From Chryseobacterium gleum (lineage in GTDB: Bacteria > Bacteroidota > Bacteroidia > Flavobacteriales_D > Sanyastnellaceae), in contig CAMCTV010000013.1 of assembly GCA_945878635.1 (NCBI GenBank), positions 1-33,299 on the forward strand: 33,299 nucleotides of DNA, read 5' to 3'. Made by a program: the position numbers and the translations under genes. Positions 15,681 through 24,740 of this stretch are shown here, in pieces. Every line of letters begins with the position of its first letter. The first letter of the stretch is position 1. Under the pieces are notes generated by a model. The model was not told where the DNA came from. It saw only the letters and a list, made by a program, of their open reading frames with translations, and did not search any database.

Positions 15681-16721
15681 ATGGGAATATACGTCATAGG
15701 AGAAATTGGACAAAATCACAATGGTTCACTGGATCTTGCCAAATTATTGGTTGAGATTGCAGCACGGCCCATCAAAGAAAATTTATTCAATCTGCCACTG
15801 CGTCCCATGGATGCCGTCAAACTAACCAAAAGAGATTTGAAGGAAGAGTTGTCTCAGTCACAAATGAACAAGCCTTATGAAAGTTTTCATTCTTTTGGAC
15901 GCACCTATGGTGAGCACAGGGAAGTATTGGAGTTGACTGATGAGGAGCACTATGAAGTTTACAAACATGCCAAGCAGTTGGGTTTGGATTTTGTTGAAAC
16001 ACTATGCGCAGTAGGATGTTTGAGCATGTTGCGTTATTTTACTCCGGATAGATTAAAAGTGGCGAGTAGGGATTTGACCAATCTTCCTTTATTGCAGGCC
16101 TTGGCTGAGACCAGAATTCCCATCATCTTATCTACCGGTATGGCCGGAAAACGTGAGTTGGATGAGGCCTTACAGGTGATTCATCGTTATCACAGTGATA
16201 TTTCAATTTTGCATTGTGTATCCCAATATCCAACGGAACCTCGAAATGTCAACTTGAATACCTTGAAGTATTTGCAAGAACATTATGGTTCATATACCAT
16301 TGGCTATAGTGATCACACCATCGGTATTGCTACACCTGTTGCAGCGGTGGCTATGGGCGCCAAAATAATTGAGAAACACATCACGCTTGATCGAAACATG
16401 AAAGGGACTGATCAGTCAGGTTCATTGGGCATAGATGGAATGAACAGGATGGTCAGGGATATCAGATTGTTAGAGATGCAAATGGGCGTGGAGGATATTT
16501 TTATTTCTGATGGGGTAGAGGCGGCCAAGTTTAAGTTGGAGCGTTCCATCGCAACCAACAGATCCATGAAGGCAGGTGAAGAAGTTCAAGAAACGGATTT
16601 GCACATGTTGTCACCCGGCGATGGTTTCAAATGGTTGGACAAGGATTTGGTCATCGGTAAAAAGTTGGCTTTGGATATCCCAGCAGATGAAATTATCTAT
16701 CCCAATATGCTTCAGTCATGA
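15681..16721 (+). CDS. NeuB-family sialic/nonulosonic acid synthase
   Basis: This 346-aa protein is the usual length for the family. The N-terminal TIM barrel (about 1-275) starts with VIGEIGQNHNGSLDLAKLLV and contains KVASRDLTNLPLLQALAETR, then IPIILSTGMAG, ILHCVSQYPTEP, GYSDHTIGIATP, and IIEKHITLDRNMKGTDQ. These are the conserved NeuB catalytic motifs. A C-terminal SAF (antifreeze-like) domain follows (about 285-346: ERSIATNRSMKAGEEV). NeuB enzymes condense phosphoenolpyruvate with a mannose-type sugar to make a nine-carbon acid. The usual STPFD stretch is replaced by VETLCAVGCLSML, a divergence that I think marks a NeuB subfamily. The stop overlaps the phosphatase start by 4 bp. A following HAD phosphatase suggests a 9-phosphate product; this is inference. 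Confidence 0.88.
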   Translation: MGIYVIGEIGQNHNGSLDLAKLLVEIAARPIKENLFNLPLRPMDAVKLTKRDLKEELSQSQMNKPYESFHSFGRTYGEHREVLELTDEEHYEVYKHAKQLGLDFVETLCAVGCLSMLRYFTPDRLKVASRDLTNLPLLQALAETRIPIILSTGMAGKRELDEALQVIHRYHSDISILHCVSQYPTEPRNVNLNTLKYLQEHYGSYTIGYSDHTIGIATPVAAVAMGAKIIEKHITLDRNMKGTDQSGSLGIDGMNRMVRDIRLLEMQMGVEDIFISDGVEAAKFKLERSIATNRSMKAGEEVQETDLHMLSPGDGFKWLDKDLVIGKKLALDIPADEIIYPNMLQS

Positions 16722-17236
16722 GACAAAATCCACTCTTGCCCAAAGTTGTTTTTACAGACATAGATGGAGTCTGGACGGATGGCGGAATGTATTACGATCA
16801 AACGGGCAATGAATGGAAGAAATTCAACACCAGAGATTCGGCTGCAATTTTGTTTTTAAGACAACTTGATATTCCGATTGTGGTGATAACAGGTGAGGAC
16901 ACCAACATCATGCGCAAGAGAGCAGAGAAACTGAAATTGAACTTTGTTTATCATGGTGTCAAGGATAAAGTGGCAGTGGCAAAGTCTTTTTGTGAAACAC
17001 ACAATATTCAATGGAGTGAAGCCGCTTTTATTGGTGATGATTTGTTGGATATTCCGTTACTAAAATTGGTTGGTTATTCAGGTTGTCCTGCAGATGCACC
17101 AAAGTATATACAGTCCTTGGTAAAGAAAATAACGTTGAAGAAGGGCGGAGAAGGAGCCTTTAGAGATTTTGTCGAAGAATTGCTTATGGACGCAGGAGTT
17201 TGGGATGAAGTGATTAAACATTGGACCAACAAATGA
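16718..17236 (+). CDS. KdsC/YrbI-type HAD phosphatase
   Basis: This 172-aa protein is a cap-less (C0) HAD phosphatase. The nucleophile motif is FTDIDGVWTDGG (Asp14 nucleophile, Asp16 acid/base). Motif II is VVITGED, a Lys follows at about 87 (GVKDKVAV), and motif III is FIGDDLLDIPLL. The YrbI family includes KDO-8-phosphate phosphatase (KdsC) and the KDN-9-phosphate phosphatase of Bacteroides thetaiotaomicron. The ATGA overlap with the NeuB-family gene supports the second role: removing the 9-phosphate from a nonulosonic acid. It may also be tetrameric, as in the family. Its stop overlaps the next start by 4 bp. Confidence 0.88.
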   Translation: MRQNPLLPKVVFTDIDGVWTDGGMYYDQTGNEWKKFNTRDSAAILFLRQLDIPIVVITGEDTNIMRKRAEKLKLNFVYHGVKDKVAVAKSFCETHNIQWSEAAFIGDDLLDIPLLKLVGYSGCPADAPKYIQSLVKKITLKKGGEGAFRDFVEELLMDAGVWDEVIKHWTNK

Positions 17237-18567
17237 TAGGATTGACCATTGTTTTTAAAGCCATTTGGATATTTGTAAAAGTCCTTTTTTTTGGTGTATT
17301 TAAAGTCAACAACCCATGGGGTTGGTCTTGGAAGAAATGGATGACTGGTCACACTTTTAGAACGACAGGTAAAAAGTCTAAAACGGATTTAATGGCCGTT
17401 CCTCGATACGGGGTAAGGGCTGTGAGAAAAATTCTTGATCGACGAAGCCTTCCCGTTGTCTATCAAGAAGAGTCGATTTATTGTCAAACCACCTCTCAAG
17501 AAGCTCAGTTTTCCAATTACCTTAGCGCCATTACAGGCAGAGAATTGAAGTTTATTGTTTACCGAGATTATTCCCCTCATGGAATGGGTTGGCTAAGTAG
17601 GTTTGTTTTGTTGTTTTTTGTGGGTTTTTTGTCATTGGTATTGTTTATTTGCTCACTTTTCGCAAAGCATCGATCAAGACTTGGGCTTTTGATATTGCAA
17701 TGGGTGGAGAATGTTTTGTTATTCAATATTTGTTGTTCTTGGGGAGTCCAAAAGCTCTATTTTTTTGGCGGGTATGAAAACGATTCATGCTTTACAGGGT
17801 TAATGGCCAGAGCCATGGGCGTGCATTTGGTTACCGTTCCATCGGCCAATCCCATACGGAATTTCTACCAACAAGTGGTTACAGACACTTTTGTCATTAC
17901 CGCTGATTTTCAAAATACCGAATTCAAGAAGTACAGGCATCAATGGCTTTGTGGTCATATAGAACAATGGCCTTTTATTGAGTTTTCCAAATTAGCACCA
18001 TTTGTAAAAGGAGATGGTAATACCATTAAGAAGTCAATTGGATTTTTATCCCGCGGTGCTTGGTTGAGGAAGAAGAGAGCCGTCCATGCGCAAAACAACA
18101 ACAGAGACTTTGAATATGAAGAACGTTGCATGAATGCATTGCGCGGATTTCTTAAGGCAAATTCTGAATATACGCTAGTGGTGCTGCCGCATCCAATGGA
18201 GTGCCACAAACCAGAGTTGAAGCAAGAAGCTATAGCTTACTACAATGATTATTTCGCTGGTTTGAAAGTTGTTTTTTATGACAAGGGTTTGAAATCCTAT
18301 CAGTGCTTCTCTGATGTCGATGTAACCGTCACAGCCATCTCGAGTGCAAACATTGAACGCTTGTATTGCGGATACAAGGCCATGTTTGCTCCGTTGGGCG
18401 CCGAAATGGAGTTTTTTTCAGGTTCTACACTCGATAATATTGTCTGTAGATCAGAAGGGTCATTTGATGCACTTCTATCCGATATTCTTAACCGAAGTGA
18501 GGAAGATTATTTCAACCATTACCAATTGCAACCTTACAGATTTGATTCCATTAGAACTCAGCATTGA
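17233..18567 (+). CDS. Probable glycosyltransferase of the nonulosonic-acid cluster
   Basis: The product is 444 aa from the ATG at 17233, which forms an ATGA overlap with the phosphatase gene. A TTG at 17221 would add four residues. There is no signal peptide. A strongly hydrophobic hairpin lies in the middle (about residues 120-170: [20 protein letters not shown] and then [19 protein letters not shown]). It suggests attachment to the inner membrane. The C-terminal half has a GT-B-like look: [12 protein letters not shown], then [34 protein letters not shown], and [13 protein letters not shown]. It is reminiscent of capsule/polysialyltransferase-like enzymes, but I cannot assign a CAZy family. 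By context it may transfer the sugar made by the two upstream enzymes. It overlaps asnS tail-to-tail by 17 bp. Confidence 0.5.
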   Translation: MIGLTIVFKAIWIFVKVLFFGVFKVNNPWGWSWKKWMTGHTFRTTGKKSKTDLMAVPRYGVRAVRKILDRRSLPVVYQEESIYCQTTSQEAQFSNYLSAITGRELKFIVYRDYSPHGMGWLSRFVLLFFVGFLSLVLFICSLFAKHRSRLGLLILQWVENVLLFNICCSWGVQKLYFFGGYENDSCFTGLMARAMGVHLVTVPSANPIRNFYQQVVTDTFVITADFQNTEFKKYRHQWLCGHIEQWPFIEFSKLAPFVKGDGNTIKKSIGFLSRGAWLRKKRAVHAQNNNRDFEYEERCMNALRGFLKANSEYTLVVLPHPMECHKPELKQEAIAYYNDYFAGLKVVFYDKGLKSYQCFSDVDVTVTAISSANIERLYCGYKAMFAPLGAEMEFFSGSTLDNIVCRSEGSFDALLSDILNRSEEDYFNHYQLQPYRFDSIRTQH

Positions 18568-19981
18568 GCGGAGTGCGGGGGAATGGAATAACATCACGGA
18601 TGTTGCTCATGCCAGTTGCATACATCACCATGCGTTCAAAGCCCAATCCAAATCCAGCATGGGGACATGTGCCAAACTTGCGCGTTTCTAAATACCACCA
18701 AATGTGCTCCTCAGGGATGTTGAATTGTTTGCACTTTTCGAGCAAGACATCGTAACGCTCTTCTCGCTGTGAACCTCCAATGATCTCACCAATGCCAGGG
18801 ACCAACATGTCCATAGCAGCCACCGTTTTACCGTCTTCATTGAGACGCATATAGAACGCCTTAATCGCTGCTGGATATCCAGTAATGATAACAGGCTTTT
18901 GGAAATGTTTTTCTACCAAATAACGCTCATGCTCACTTTGCAAGTCAATCCCCCAACTGACATCATATTTGAATTTTTTCTTTTTGTAATGATTGGAGTT
19001 CATTAAAATGTCAATGGTTTCTGTATAAGTGATGCGTTCGAAAGGACTATCAACAACAAATTTCAATCTTTCCACCAAAGGAATGGTTTGTCTTTCCTCT
19101 TGTGGTTTGGATTTGTCTTCTTGTTGCTCTCTTTCTTGCAAAAATGTCAAATCCTCCAAAGCGTTTTCTAAAACATGGTTCAGACAGAATTTCAAAAATG
19201 CTTCAGCCAAATCCATGTTGTCATATATGTCATTAAAAGCTACTTCGGGTTCAATCATCCAGAACTCAGCCAAGTGGCGTGAAGTGTTGGAGTTTTCTGC
19301 ACGAAACGTAGGACCAAAAGTGTACACTTTTCCCAATGCCATTGCTGCAAGCTCCGCCTCCAATTGCCCGGAGACAGTTAGGTTAGCTGATTTACCAAAG
19401 AAATCTTGACTGTGATCTACTTGGCCATTTTCATCTTTGGGAATCTGATTCAAGTCTAGGGTAGTCACCTTGAACATTTCACCGGCGCCTTCGGCATCGC
19501 TCCCTGTGATAATGGGGGTGTGCAAATAAAAGAATCCACGATCATTGAAGAATTTATTTACAGCAAATGCAAGGTGATGACGCACCCTGAAAACCGCGCT
19601 AAATGTTGAAGTTCTAAAACGCAAATGCGCCTTTTCCCTGAGAAACTCCAAACTGTGTTTTTTCATTTGAATGGGAAACTCGTTGGGATCGCAATCACCA
19701 AGAATGGTAAGGGATTGACCAATCACCTCCACGTTTTGTCCTTTGCCAAGACTTTCTTGCACTACACCAATAACAGAAACAGAAGTTCCAGTATACAATC
19801 GTTTTCTTAGATCTTCTGGCGTTTGTTCAGGATTTAGTACAACCTGAATATTGCGCAAAGTTGAACCATCATTGATGGTCAAGAATTGATCATTTCTAAA
19901 GGTCTTTACCCAGCCTTTAATGTTGACTTCTTTGCCAATTTCGGCTTGATCTAAAATGTGGATGATTTCTGTGCGCTTCAT
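18551..19981 (-). CDS. asnS: Asparaginyl-tRNA synthetase
   Basis: The product is 476 aa from the ATG at 19981. An in-frame TTG at 19990 is less likely. It charges tRNA-Asn with asparagine in the cytoplasm. The N-terminal OB-fold anticodon-binding domain (about 1-105) includes [20 protein letters not shown]. The class II catalytic domain has motif 2 in [20 protein letters not shown] and motif 3 in [20 protein letters not shown], ending with [14 protein letters not shown], typical of AsnRS. Length and ends are complete. It follows the ABC ATPase gene by 29 bp on the same strand and is probably co-transcribed with it. Its 3' end overlaps the convergent glycosyltransferase gene by 17 bp, and I see no hairpin terminator. 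Confidence 0.97.
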   Translation of the reverse strand: MKRTEIIHILDQAEIGKEVNIKGWVKTFRNDQFLTINDGSTLRNIQVVLNPEQTPEDLRKRLYTGTSVSVIGVVQESLGKGQNVEVIGQSLTILGDCDPNEFPIQMKKHSLEFLREKAHLRFRTSTFSAVFRVRHHLAFAVNKFFNDRGFFYLHTPIITGSDAEGAGEMFKVTTLDLNQIPKDENGQVDHSQDFFGKSANLTVSGQLEAELAAMALGKVYTFGPTFRAENSNTSRHLAEFWMIEPEVAFNDIYDNMDLAEAFLKFCLNHVLENALEDLTFLQEREQQEDKSKPQEERQTIPLVERLKFVVDSPFERITYTETIDILMNSNHYKKKKFKYDVSWGIDLQSEHERYLVEKHFQKPVIITGYPAAIKAFYMRLNEDGKTVAAMDMLVPGIGEIIGGSQREERYDVLLEKCKQFNIPEEHIWWYLETRKFGTCPHAGFGLGFERMVMYATGMSNIRDVIPFPRTPLNAEF

Positions 19982-20010
19982 ATTCTTCAATGAGGCACAA
20001 ATTTAATCAA

Positions 20011-20700
20011 TTATAAATGAACAGGGGTATTCAATTTTTTGGTTTCAATTTTTCCATCTCGCATCCGGATGATGCGATTTGCATGAGAAGCAATATCCTC
20101 TTCATGAGTGACCAAAATTACCGTGTTGCCCAAGTCATGGATATCTTGAAACAGGCGCATGATTTCATGGGAAGTTTTCGTATCCAAGTTACCGGTTGGT
20201 TCATCGGCCAATATAATGGAGGGCTTGTTGACCAATGCTCGAGCCACCGCAACGCGCTGACGTTGTCCTCCAGAGAGTTCATTGGGTTTGTGTAACATTC
20301 TATCGGCAAGACCAACTTGTTCTAAAACTTGCTTGGCACGTTTTAATCTTTTTTCTTCCGTCCATCCCGCATACACCAGCGGAAGGGCCACATTTTCAAG
20401 CGCGGTATATTTAGGCAAAAGATTAAAGGTTTGAAAAACAAAGCCAATTTCTTTGTTGCGTATTTCTGCCAGTTCATTGTCTGTCAAAGTTGATACATTG
20501 GGACCATTCAGAAAATAATCCCCGGAAGTGGGTCGGTCTAAACAACCCAAAATGTTCATCAAGGTTGATTTCCCTGACCCTGATGGTCCCATGAGTGCAA
20601 CATATTCATTTTTTTGTATTTCTAAATCCACGCCATCAAGGGCGTTTACCGTCTCTTCACCGATGGTGTAGCTTTTGGTTAGACCTTCTATTTTTATCAT
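20011..20700 (-). CDS. LolD/MacB-like ABC transporter ATP-binding protein
   Basis: The product is 229 aa from the ATG at 20700 ([11 protein letters not shown]). A second ATG three codons upstream (20709) is possible. I prefer 20700 because a perfect -7 element lies at 20714-20721, so transcripts should begin close to 20708. The protein has Walker [10 protein letters not shown] (about 38-46), the Q-loop [10 protein letters not shown], signature [15 protein letters not shown], Walker [13 protein letters not shown] and H-loop VTHEED. The set is typical of the lipoprotein-release (LolD) or MacB type that powers FtsX-like permeases. No permease gene is adjacent, so it must work with one encoded elsewhere. 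It precedes asnS on the same strand. Confidence 0.92.
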   Translation of the reverse strand: MIKIEGLTKSYTIGEETVNALDGVDLEIQKNEYVALMGPSGSGKSTLMNILGCLDRPTSGDYFLNGPNVSTLTDNELAEIRNKEIGFVFQTFNLLPKYTALENVALPLVYAGWTEEKRLKRAKQVLEQVGLADRMLHKPNELSGGQRQRVAVARALVNKPSIILADEPTGNLDTKTSHEIMRLFQDIHDLGNTVILVTHEEDIASHANRIIRMRDGKIETKKLNTPVHL

Positions 20701-20713
20701 TGCACTCATGCAT

Positions 20714-20721
20714 CAAATGTA
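20714..20721 (-). promoter_or_regulatory. Candidate -7 element of the ABC ATPase-asnS unit
   Basis: TACATTTG on the minus strand matches TAnnTTTG exactly, with a TTC in place of TTG 18 nt upstream. Transcription would begin near 20708, at the first possible ATG, which favours the second start at 20700 or a leaderless message. Confidence 0.5.
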
Positions 20722-20818
20722 ATCGAATTGATTGACCCTGAAATGCCTATGTGCTTTTTTAACGACCTATGCAACTATTGGCGTATATTTAGACTCTTAA
20801 GCATGGTAATAGAAACTT

Positions 20819-23215
20819 ATGAAAAGAATTCTTACTCTCGTCGCCTTTTTGCTCGTTGGTTATTGTTCCAGCGCACAGATTACTTTGAACCCGGGAATTA
20901 CAGCGGATCAAGCTGTTCAATATTTGCTTGGACCAAACGTTACTTATTTCAATGCACAGTTTACTGGTGATCCTGGTCAGTTGGGTTATTTGACTGGTGG
21001 CGGAGTTCCATCCGCTTTTGCGATTGAAGATGGTGTTACCTTGACCTCTGGCCATGTCAATGAATTACAATTGGGCGCTACAGTTCCGGCCATTGTGGGC
21101 GGGGTAGCCAACAATCCTGACTTATTAGAAGTAGCCAATTCAGTGTTTCCAATGATTGGTCTTAATTTGACCATTCAGGATGTCAATGACCAGGCCATTT
21201 TGGAATTTGATTTTATTGCAACTGGGAACACGCTGTCATTTGATTATATTTTTGGTTCTGATGAATATTTGACTTTTGTAGATCAAGTGTACAATGATGT
21301 TTTTGCTTTCTTCCTTGCTGGTCCTGGAATAACAGGTGATTATTCAGCACCTCCAGGGTATCCAGGAGGATCAACCAACATTGCCATTATTCCTGGATCT
21401 AATCCTCCTCTTCCCATCACCATTTCAAGTTTAAATAACGTAGACTATAATCAGTATTATGTCGATAATCCAGCTCCCAATGAGGGTATCGGAAGCAATG
21501 GATATACTGTTCCTTTGTTGGCTACTTATCCATTGCTTTGTGGTGAAACCTATCACATCAAATTGTCGATTGCTGATGCGCAGGACGGGTCATTACAATC
21601 ATTTGTAACCCTAAGAGCGGGTAGCTTTAATGTGGGGAATAATTTGATTCAACCCGTCAGCGTGAATATTTCAGGCAATCAGGGTGGTATTACTGGTTTT
21701 CCCCCGAATGCGATTTTAGAAGGAGAGAGTTGCTACGATGGTTTTTTTGTGATTGCCCCTCCTCCTTGCTTGTTGGAGCCCGATACCATCACACTTTATT
21801 TTGGCGGATCTGCCACATTGGGAGAAGATTATACCTACAATGGCGATACGACACTGGTGGTGTATCCCGGTACTTATGATACTTTGTTCTTGAATGCCAT
21901 GGTGGATGATATAGCAGAAGGAACCAACACCATCACTTTTGGTAATATCACCTCAACGTATGAAACCATCGATATTGGTTTTATTTATGTCGATCCTTTG
22001 GATACTTTGAATGGCGTAGACATGGATACCACAACGGCAACAATGATTATTGTTGACTACAGTCCAATTAACGTGAGTACACTCCCTGATATTGGTTTGT
22101 GTGAAGCTGTGATTCCTGAGAGCTATGGTCCTAACGCGATCACTGCAAACACCGGCGTTCCTCCTTATTCGTATCAATGGGAAAATCCACTAGGAGATAT
22201 AGTTTCTAACAATGACACCGCATTTTTTCAATACCAGGCCCCCGGAATTGTTCCCGGACAATATTGGATGACCGTTACCGATTTTTGCGGACTGACAGAT
22301 TCGTTGTCTTTTGAGGTAACTGATCCGGTTCCCGTCAATGTCAATGCATTGAGCAATGTTGTCCTTTGTCAATCTCCCATTGATGTGAATGTTGAAAACG
22401 CCATTTCTCAAGGTGCTGCCCCTTATTCTTTTACTTGGAAAAATCCAGCCAATGAAAGTGTCGTAACAAATAGTGCCAACGCCGTTTTCACTTTCACTCC
22501 TGGCGATGCTAACTTAACCAACGGAAACTATGAGGTGATCATCAATGATTATTGCGGAACTTCAGATAGCACGACATTGAACTTGCAGATCCCGGTTCCA
22601 CCAATGAAACCAATCACTCTGCCCGACTCACTAATATTGGGATTGTGCACCACGGATACATTGACTTTGACTGCTTGGACCAATGAGAATGTCTCCTACA
22701 AGTGGTGGTATTATGATGCAACGGATTCTATTACAGATAATAATGCAGATTGGACATCGGCTTCCTACTTTATTGGAAGTGCTTTTCCAATGACGTATTG
22801 GTGTCGAGTCACTGAGCCGCAATGTGGGTATTACGAATCTGTCAACTACACCGTTTTGCCTGTGGCGTGCACAGTGGAGTTTCCCAATTTGCTTTCAGGC
22901 TTTGCAGGAGATGCCAAATCATTTAGTTTGTTGTGCAACCCTGATGTATATGCTGAAGAGTTTGAAGCAGGTCAACCCATCGGTAACCAAACGTTCCACA
23001 TTTGTGGATTGTTCAATCCTTATGACTCCACATGGAAATACCCCAATTCTACTTTGAAAGTATTCAACCGATGGGGAATCATTGTTTATGAAAGCGCAGA
23101 TTACAAGAATGATTGGAAAATTTCAGACCTGGCAGAGGGAGTGTACTACTATGAATTCGTTTGGAACAGACCCAAAAAGGAATATTACACTGGTTCATTC
23201 AATGTGTTAAAGTAA
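20819..23215 (+). CDS. Choice-of-anchor L domain protein with T9SS type B (gliding-motility-like) C-terminal domain
   Basis: This 798-aa protein has a signal peptide (residues 1-19, ending SSA/Q). Residues about 23-275 match the choice-of-anchor L domain: TLNPGITADQAVQYLLGPNV, then EDGVTLTSG, FDYIFGSDEYLTFV, DVFAFFLAGPG and YHIKLSIADAQDGSLQSFV. Several beta-sandwich segments follow, including two PKD/SprB-like repeats with a PPYSYQWENPLGD / APYSFTWKNPANE pattern (about 450-590). The last 85 residues are a T9SS type B tail (LKVFNRWGIIVYESADYKND ... LAEGVYYYEFVWN). It is likely a surface adhesin exported by T9SS. A weak -7 match, TATATTTA, is at 20784-20791. Its terminator lies inside the 3' end of the convergent gpmI. 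Confidence 0.9.
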   Translation: MKRILTLVAFLLVGYCSSAQITLNPGITADQAVQYLLGPNVTYFNAQFTGDPGQLGYLTGGGVPSAFAIEDGVTLTSGHVNELQLGATVPAIVGGVANNPDLLEVANSVFPMIGLNLTIQDVNDQAILEFDFIATGNTLSFDYIFGSDEYLTFVDQVYNDVFAFFLAGPGITGDYSAPPGYPGGSTNIAIIPGSNPPLPITISSLNNVDYNQYYVDNPAPNEGIGSNGYTVPLLATYPLLCGETYHIKLSIADAQDGSLQSFVTLRAGSFNVGNNLIQPVSVNISGNQGGITGFPPNAILEGESCYDGFFVIAPPPCLLEPDTITLYFGGSATLGEDYTYNGDTTLVVYPGTYDTLFLNAMVDDIAEGTNTITFGNITSTYETIDIGFIYVDPLDTLNGVDMDTTTATMIIVDYSPINVSTLPDIGLCEAVIPESYGPNAITANTGVPPYSYQWENPLGDIVSNNDTAFFQYQAPGIVPGQYWMTVTDFCGLTDSLSFEVTDPVPVNVNALSNVVLCQSPIDVNVENAISQGAAPYSFTWKNPANESVVTNSANAVFTFTPGDANLTNGNYEVIINDYCGTSDSTTLNLQIPVPPMKPITLPDSLILGLCTTDTLTLTAWTNENVSYKWWYYDATDSITDNNADWTSASYFIGSAFPMTYWCRVTEPQCGYYESVNYTVLPVACTVEFPNLLSGFAGDAKSFSLLCNPDVYAEEFEAGQPIGNQTFHICGLFNPYDSTWKYPNSTLKVFNRWGIIVYESADYKNDWKISDLAEGVYYYEFVWNRPKKEYYTGSFNVLK

Positions 23216-23216
23216 A

Positions 23217-24740
23217 TTATTTTCCTACCAATAAAGAGCCGGTCATTTCGATCGGCTTTTTTATGTCCATCAAATGCAAAATAGTGGGCGCAACATCAGC
23301 CAAGATGCCATCCTTAACGCTATTCACTGAATCAGAAATTATCCAAATAGGTACGGGGTTAGTGGTGTGCGCGGTGTTGGGGGAACCATCCTCATTGATG
23401 GCTTTGTCTGCATTACCATGGTCAGCAATGATGATGAATTGATAGCCATATTGAATACCAAATTCAACCAACTCTTTCAAGCATTGGTCTACCGTTTCTA
23501 CAGCCTTGATAATAGCATCCCAAACACCAGTGTGTCCCACCATATCAGGATTGGCAAAGTTGAGACAAATGAAATCAGGTGATTCCTTTGCCATGACGTC
23601 TTTGGTTTTTTCCAAAATACCTTGCGCTGACATCTCAGGCATTAAGTCATACGTGGCAACTTTGGGTGAGGGGACCATGCCTCTTTGCTCCTTATCAAAG
23701 GGCTCTTCACGACCGCCACTAAAGAAAAAAGTGACGTGTGGGTATTTTTCTGTTTCAGCAATTCTCAATTGAGATCTTCCAGCTTTTGAAATGACTTCTC
23801 CCAATGTCTGCACCAGATTGTCCTTTTGAAAAACAACATGCACATTTTTGAACTTCTCATCATATTGGGTCATTGTAATATAGTGCAATGCTGGAATGGG
23901 AATCATTGCAAATTCAGACAAGGAATGCTGACTCAAAACCTCTGTTATTTCCCTGCATCGGTCCGTTCTGTAATTGAAGCAAATAACAACATCACCTTCT
24001 GATATGGGTGCAAATTGAGATTCAATGATGATGGGTTCAATGAATTCATCGGTTACTTCCTTTTTGTAAGAAGCCTCAATTCCTTTGGTAGCATTGGAAT
24101 ATTTTGTGCCAATGCCTTGGGTCATCAAATCATATGATTTTTTAATCCTTTCCCATCTTTTGTCTCTATCCATGGCAAAATATCGTCCGATAACGGATGC
24201 TATCTTTACGCCTGTGGGTTCAATGGCGCCTTCGAAAGCTTGAATATAACCCATTCCACTTTGCGGATCGGTGTCTCGTCCGTCTGTGATGGCGTGGACT
24301 CGAGTGACAACCTCTGGGAATTGTGAAGCAATCTCACAGATGGCTGCGGCATGAAGCCAATGCGAATGAACACCTCCATCGCTAATCAATCCAATAAGAT
24401 GAACAGCTTTGTTGTTCTTTTTGGCGTATTCAAATCCGGAGAGTAAAGTCGGATTGGAATAGAATTCCCTTTCGCGAATATTTTTGTTGATTCTAACCAA
24501 TTCCTGAAACACAACACGACCAGCACCGATGTTCATGTGGCCAACCTCTGAATTTCCCATTTGGCCATCCGGAAGTCCCACGTGCTCTCCATCCGTTCTC
24601 AGCTTGGCATTGGGATATTTTTGGGACAAGCTATCTGCAAAAGGTGTGCGTGCATTTGCGATGGCATCTGAGTTGTCTTTTTTACCAATACCCCAACCAT
24701 CTAAAATGACCAAGGCTACTTTCTTATTGTGTTTTTCCAT
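23217..24740 (-). CDS. gpmI: 2,3-bisphosphoglycerate-independent phosphoglycerate mutase
   Basis: The product is 507 aa from the ATG at 24740, chosen because it places the family N-terminus (VALVILDGWG) correctly. A longer frame to 24782 lies wholly inside the kinase gene. It interconverts 3- and 2-phosphoglycerate in glycolysis using two Mn2+ ions. It has Asp14 of the DGWG motif, the phosphoserine nucleophile Ser64 in GQMGNSEVGHMNIGAGR, the insert domain with HAITDGRDTDP, CFNYRTDRCRE, and C-terminal metal ligands in NFANPDMVGHTG and IADHGNADK. The length is normal and it is intact. Its start overlaps the histidine kinase stop by 17 bp, so the two are probably co-transcribed. Its stop is 1 bp from the stop of the convergent surface-protein gene. 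Confidence 0.97.
   Translation of the reverse strand: MEKHNKKVALVILDGWGIGKKDNSDAIANARTPFADSLSQKYPNAKLRTDGEHVGLPDGQMGNSEVGHMNIGAGRVVFQELVRINKNIREREFYSNPTLLSGFEYAKKNNKAVHLIGLISDGGVHSHWLHAAAICEIASQFPEVVTRVHAITDGRDTDPQSGMGYIQAFEGAIEPTGVKIASVIGRYFAMDRDKRWERIKKSYDLMTQGIGTKYSNATKGIEASYKKEVTDEFIEPIIIESQFAPISEGDVVICFNYRTDRCREITEVLSQHSLSEFAMIPIPALHYITMTQYDEKFKNVHVVFQKDNLVQTLGEVISKAGRSQLRIAETEKYPHVTFFFSGGREEPFDKEQRGMVPSPKVATYDLMPEMSAQGILEKTKDVMAKESPDFICLNFANPDMVGHTGVWDAIIKAVETVDQCLKELVEFGIQYGYQFIIIADHGNADKAINEDGSPNTAHTTNPVPIWIISDSVNSVKDGILADVAPTILHLMDIKKPIEMTGSLLVGK
23237..23262 (+). terminator. Rho-independent terminator of the surface-protein gene, inside gpmI
   Basis: AGCCGGTC (23237-23244) pairs with GATCGGCT (23250-23257, one G:U), with a 5-nt loop and six T at the end. 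It acts on the plus strand, 22 bp past the stop at 23215, while encoding the last codons of gpmI on the other strand. Confidence 0.75.

Noticed and set aside
17221-17232. TTG start for the transferase gene
   Set aside because: The ATG at 17233 forms an ATGA overlap with the upstream gene like the previous junction, so it is the simpler choice.
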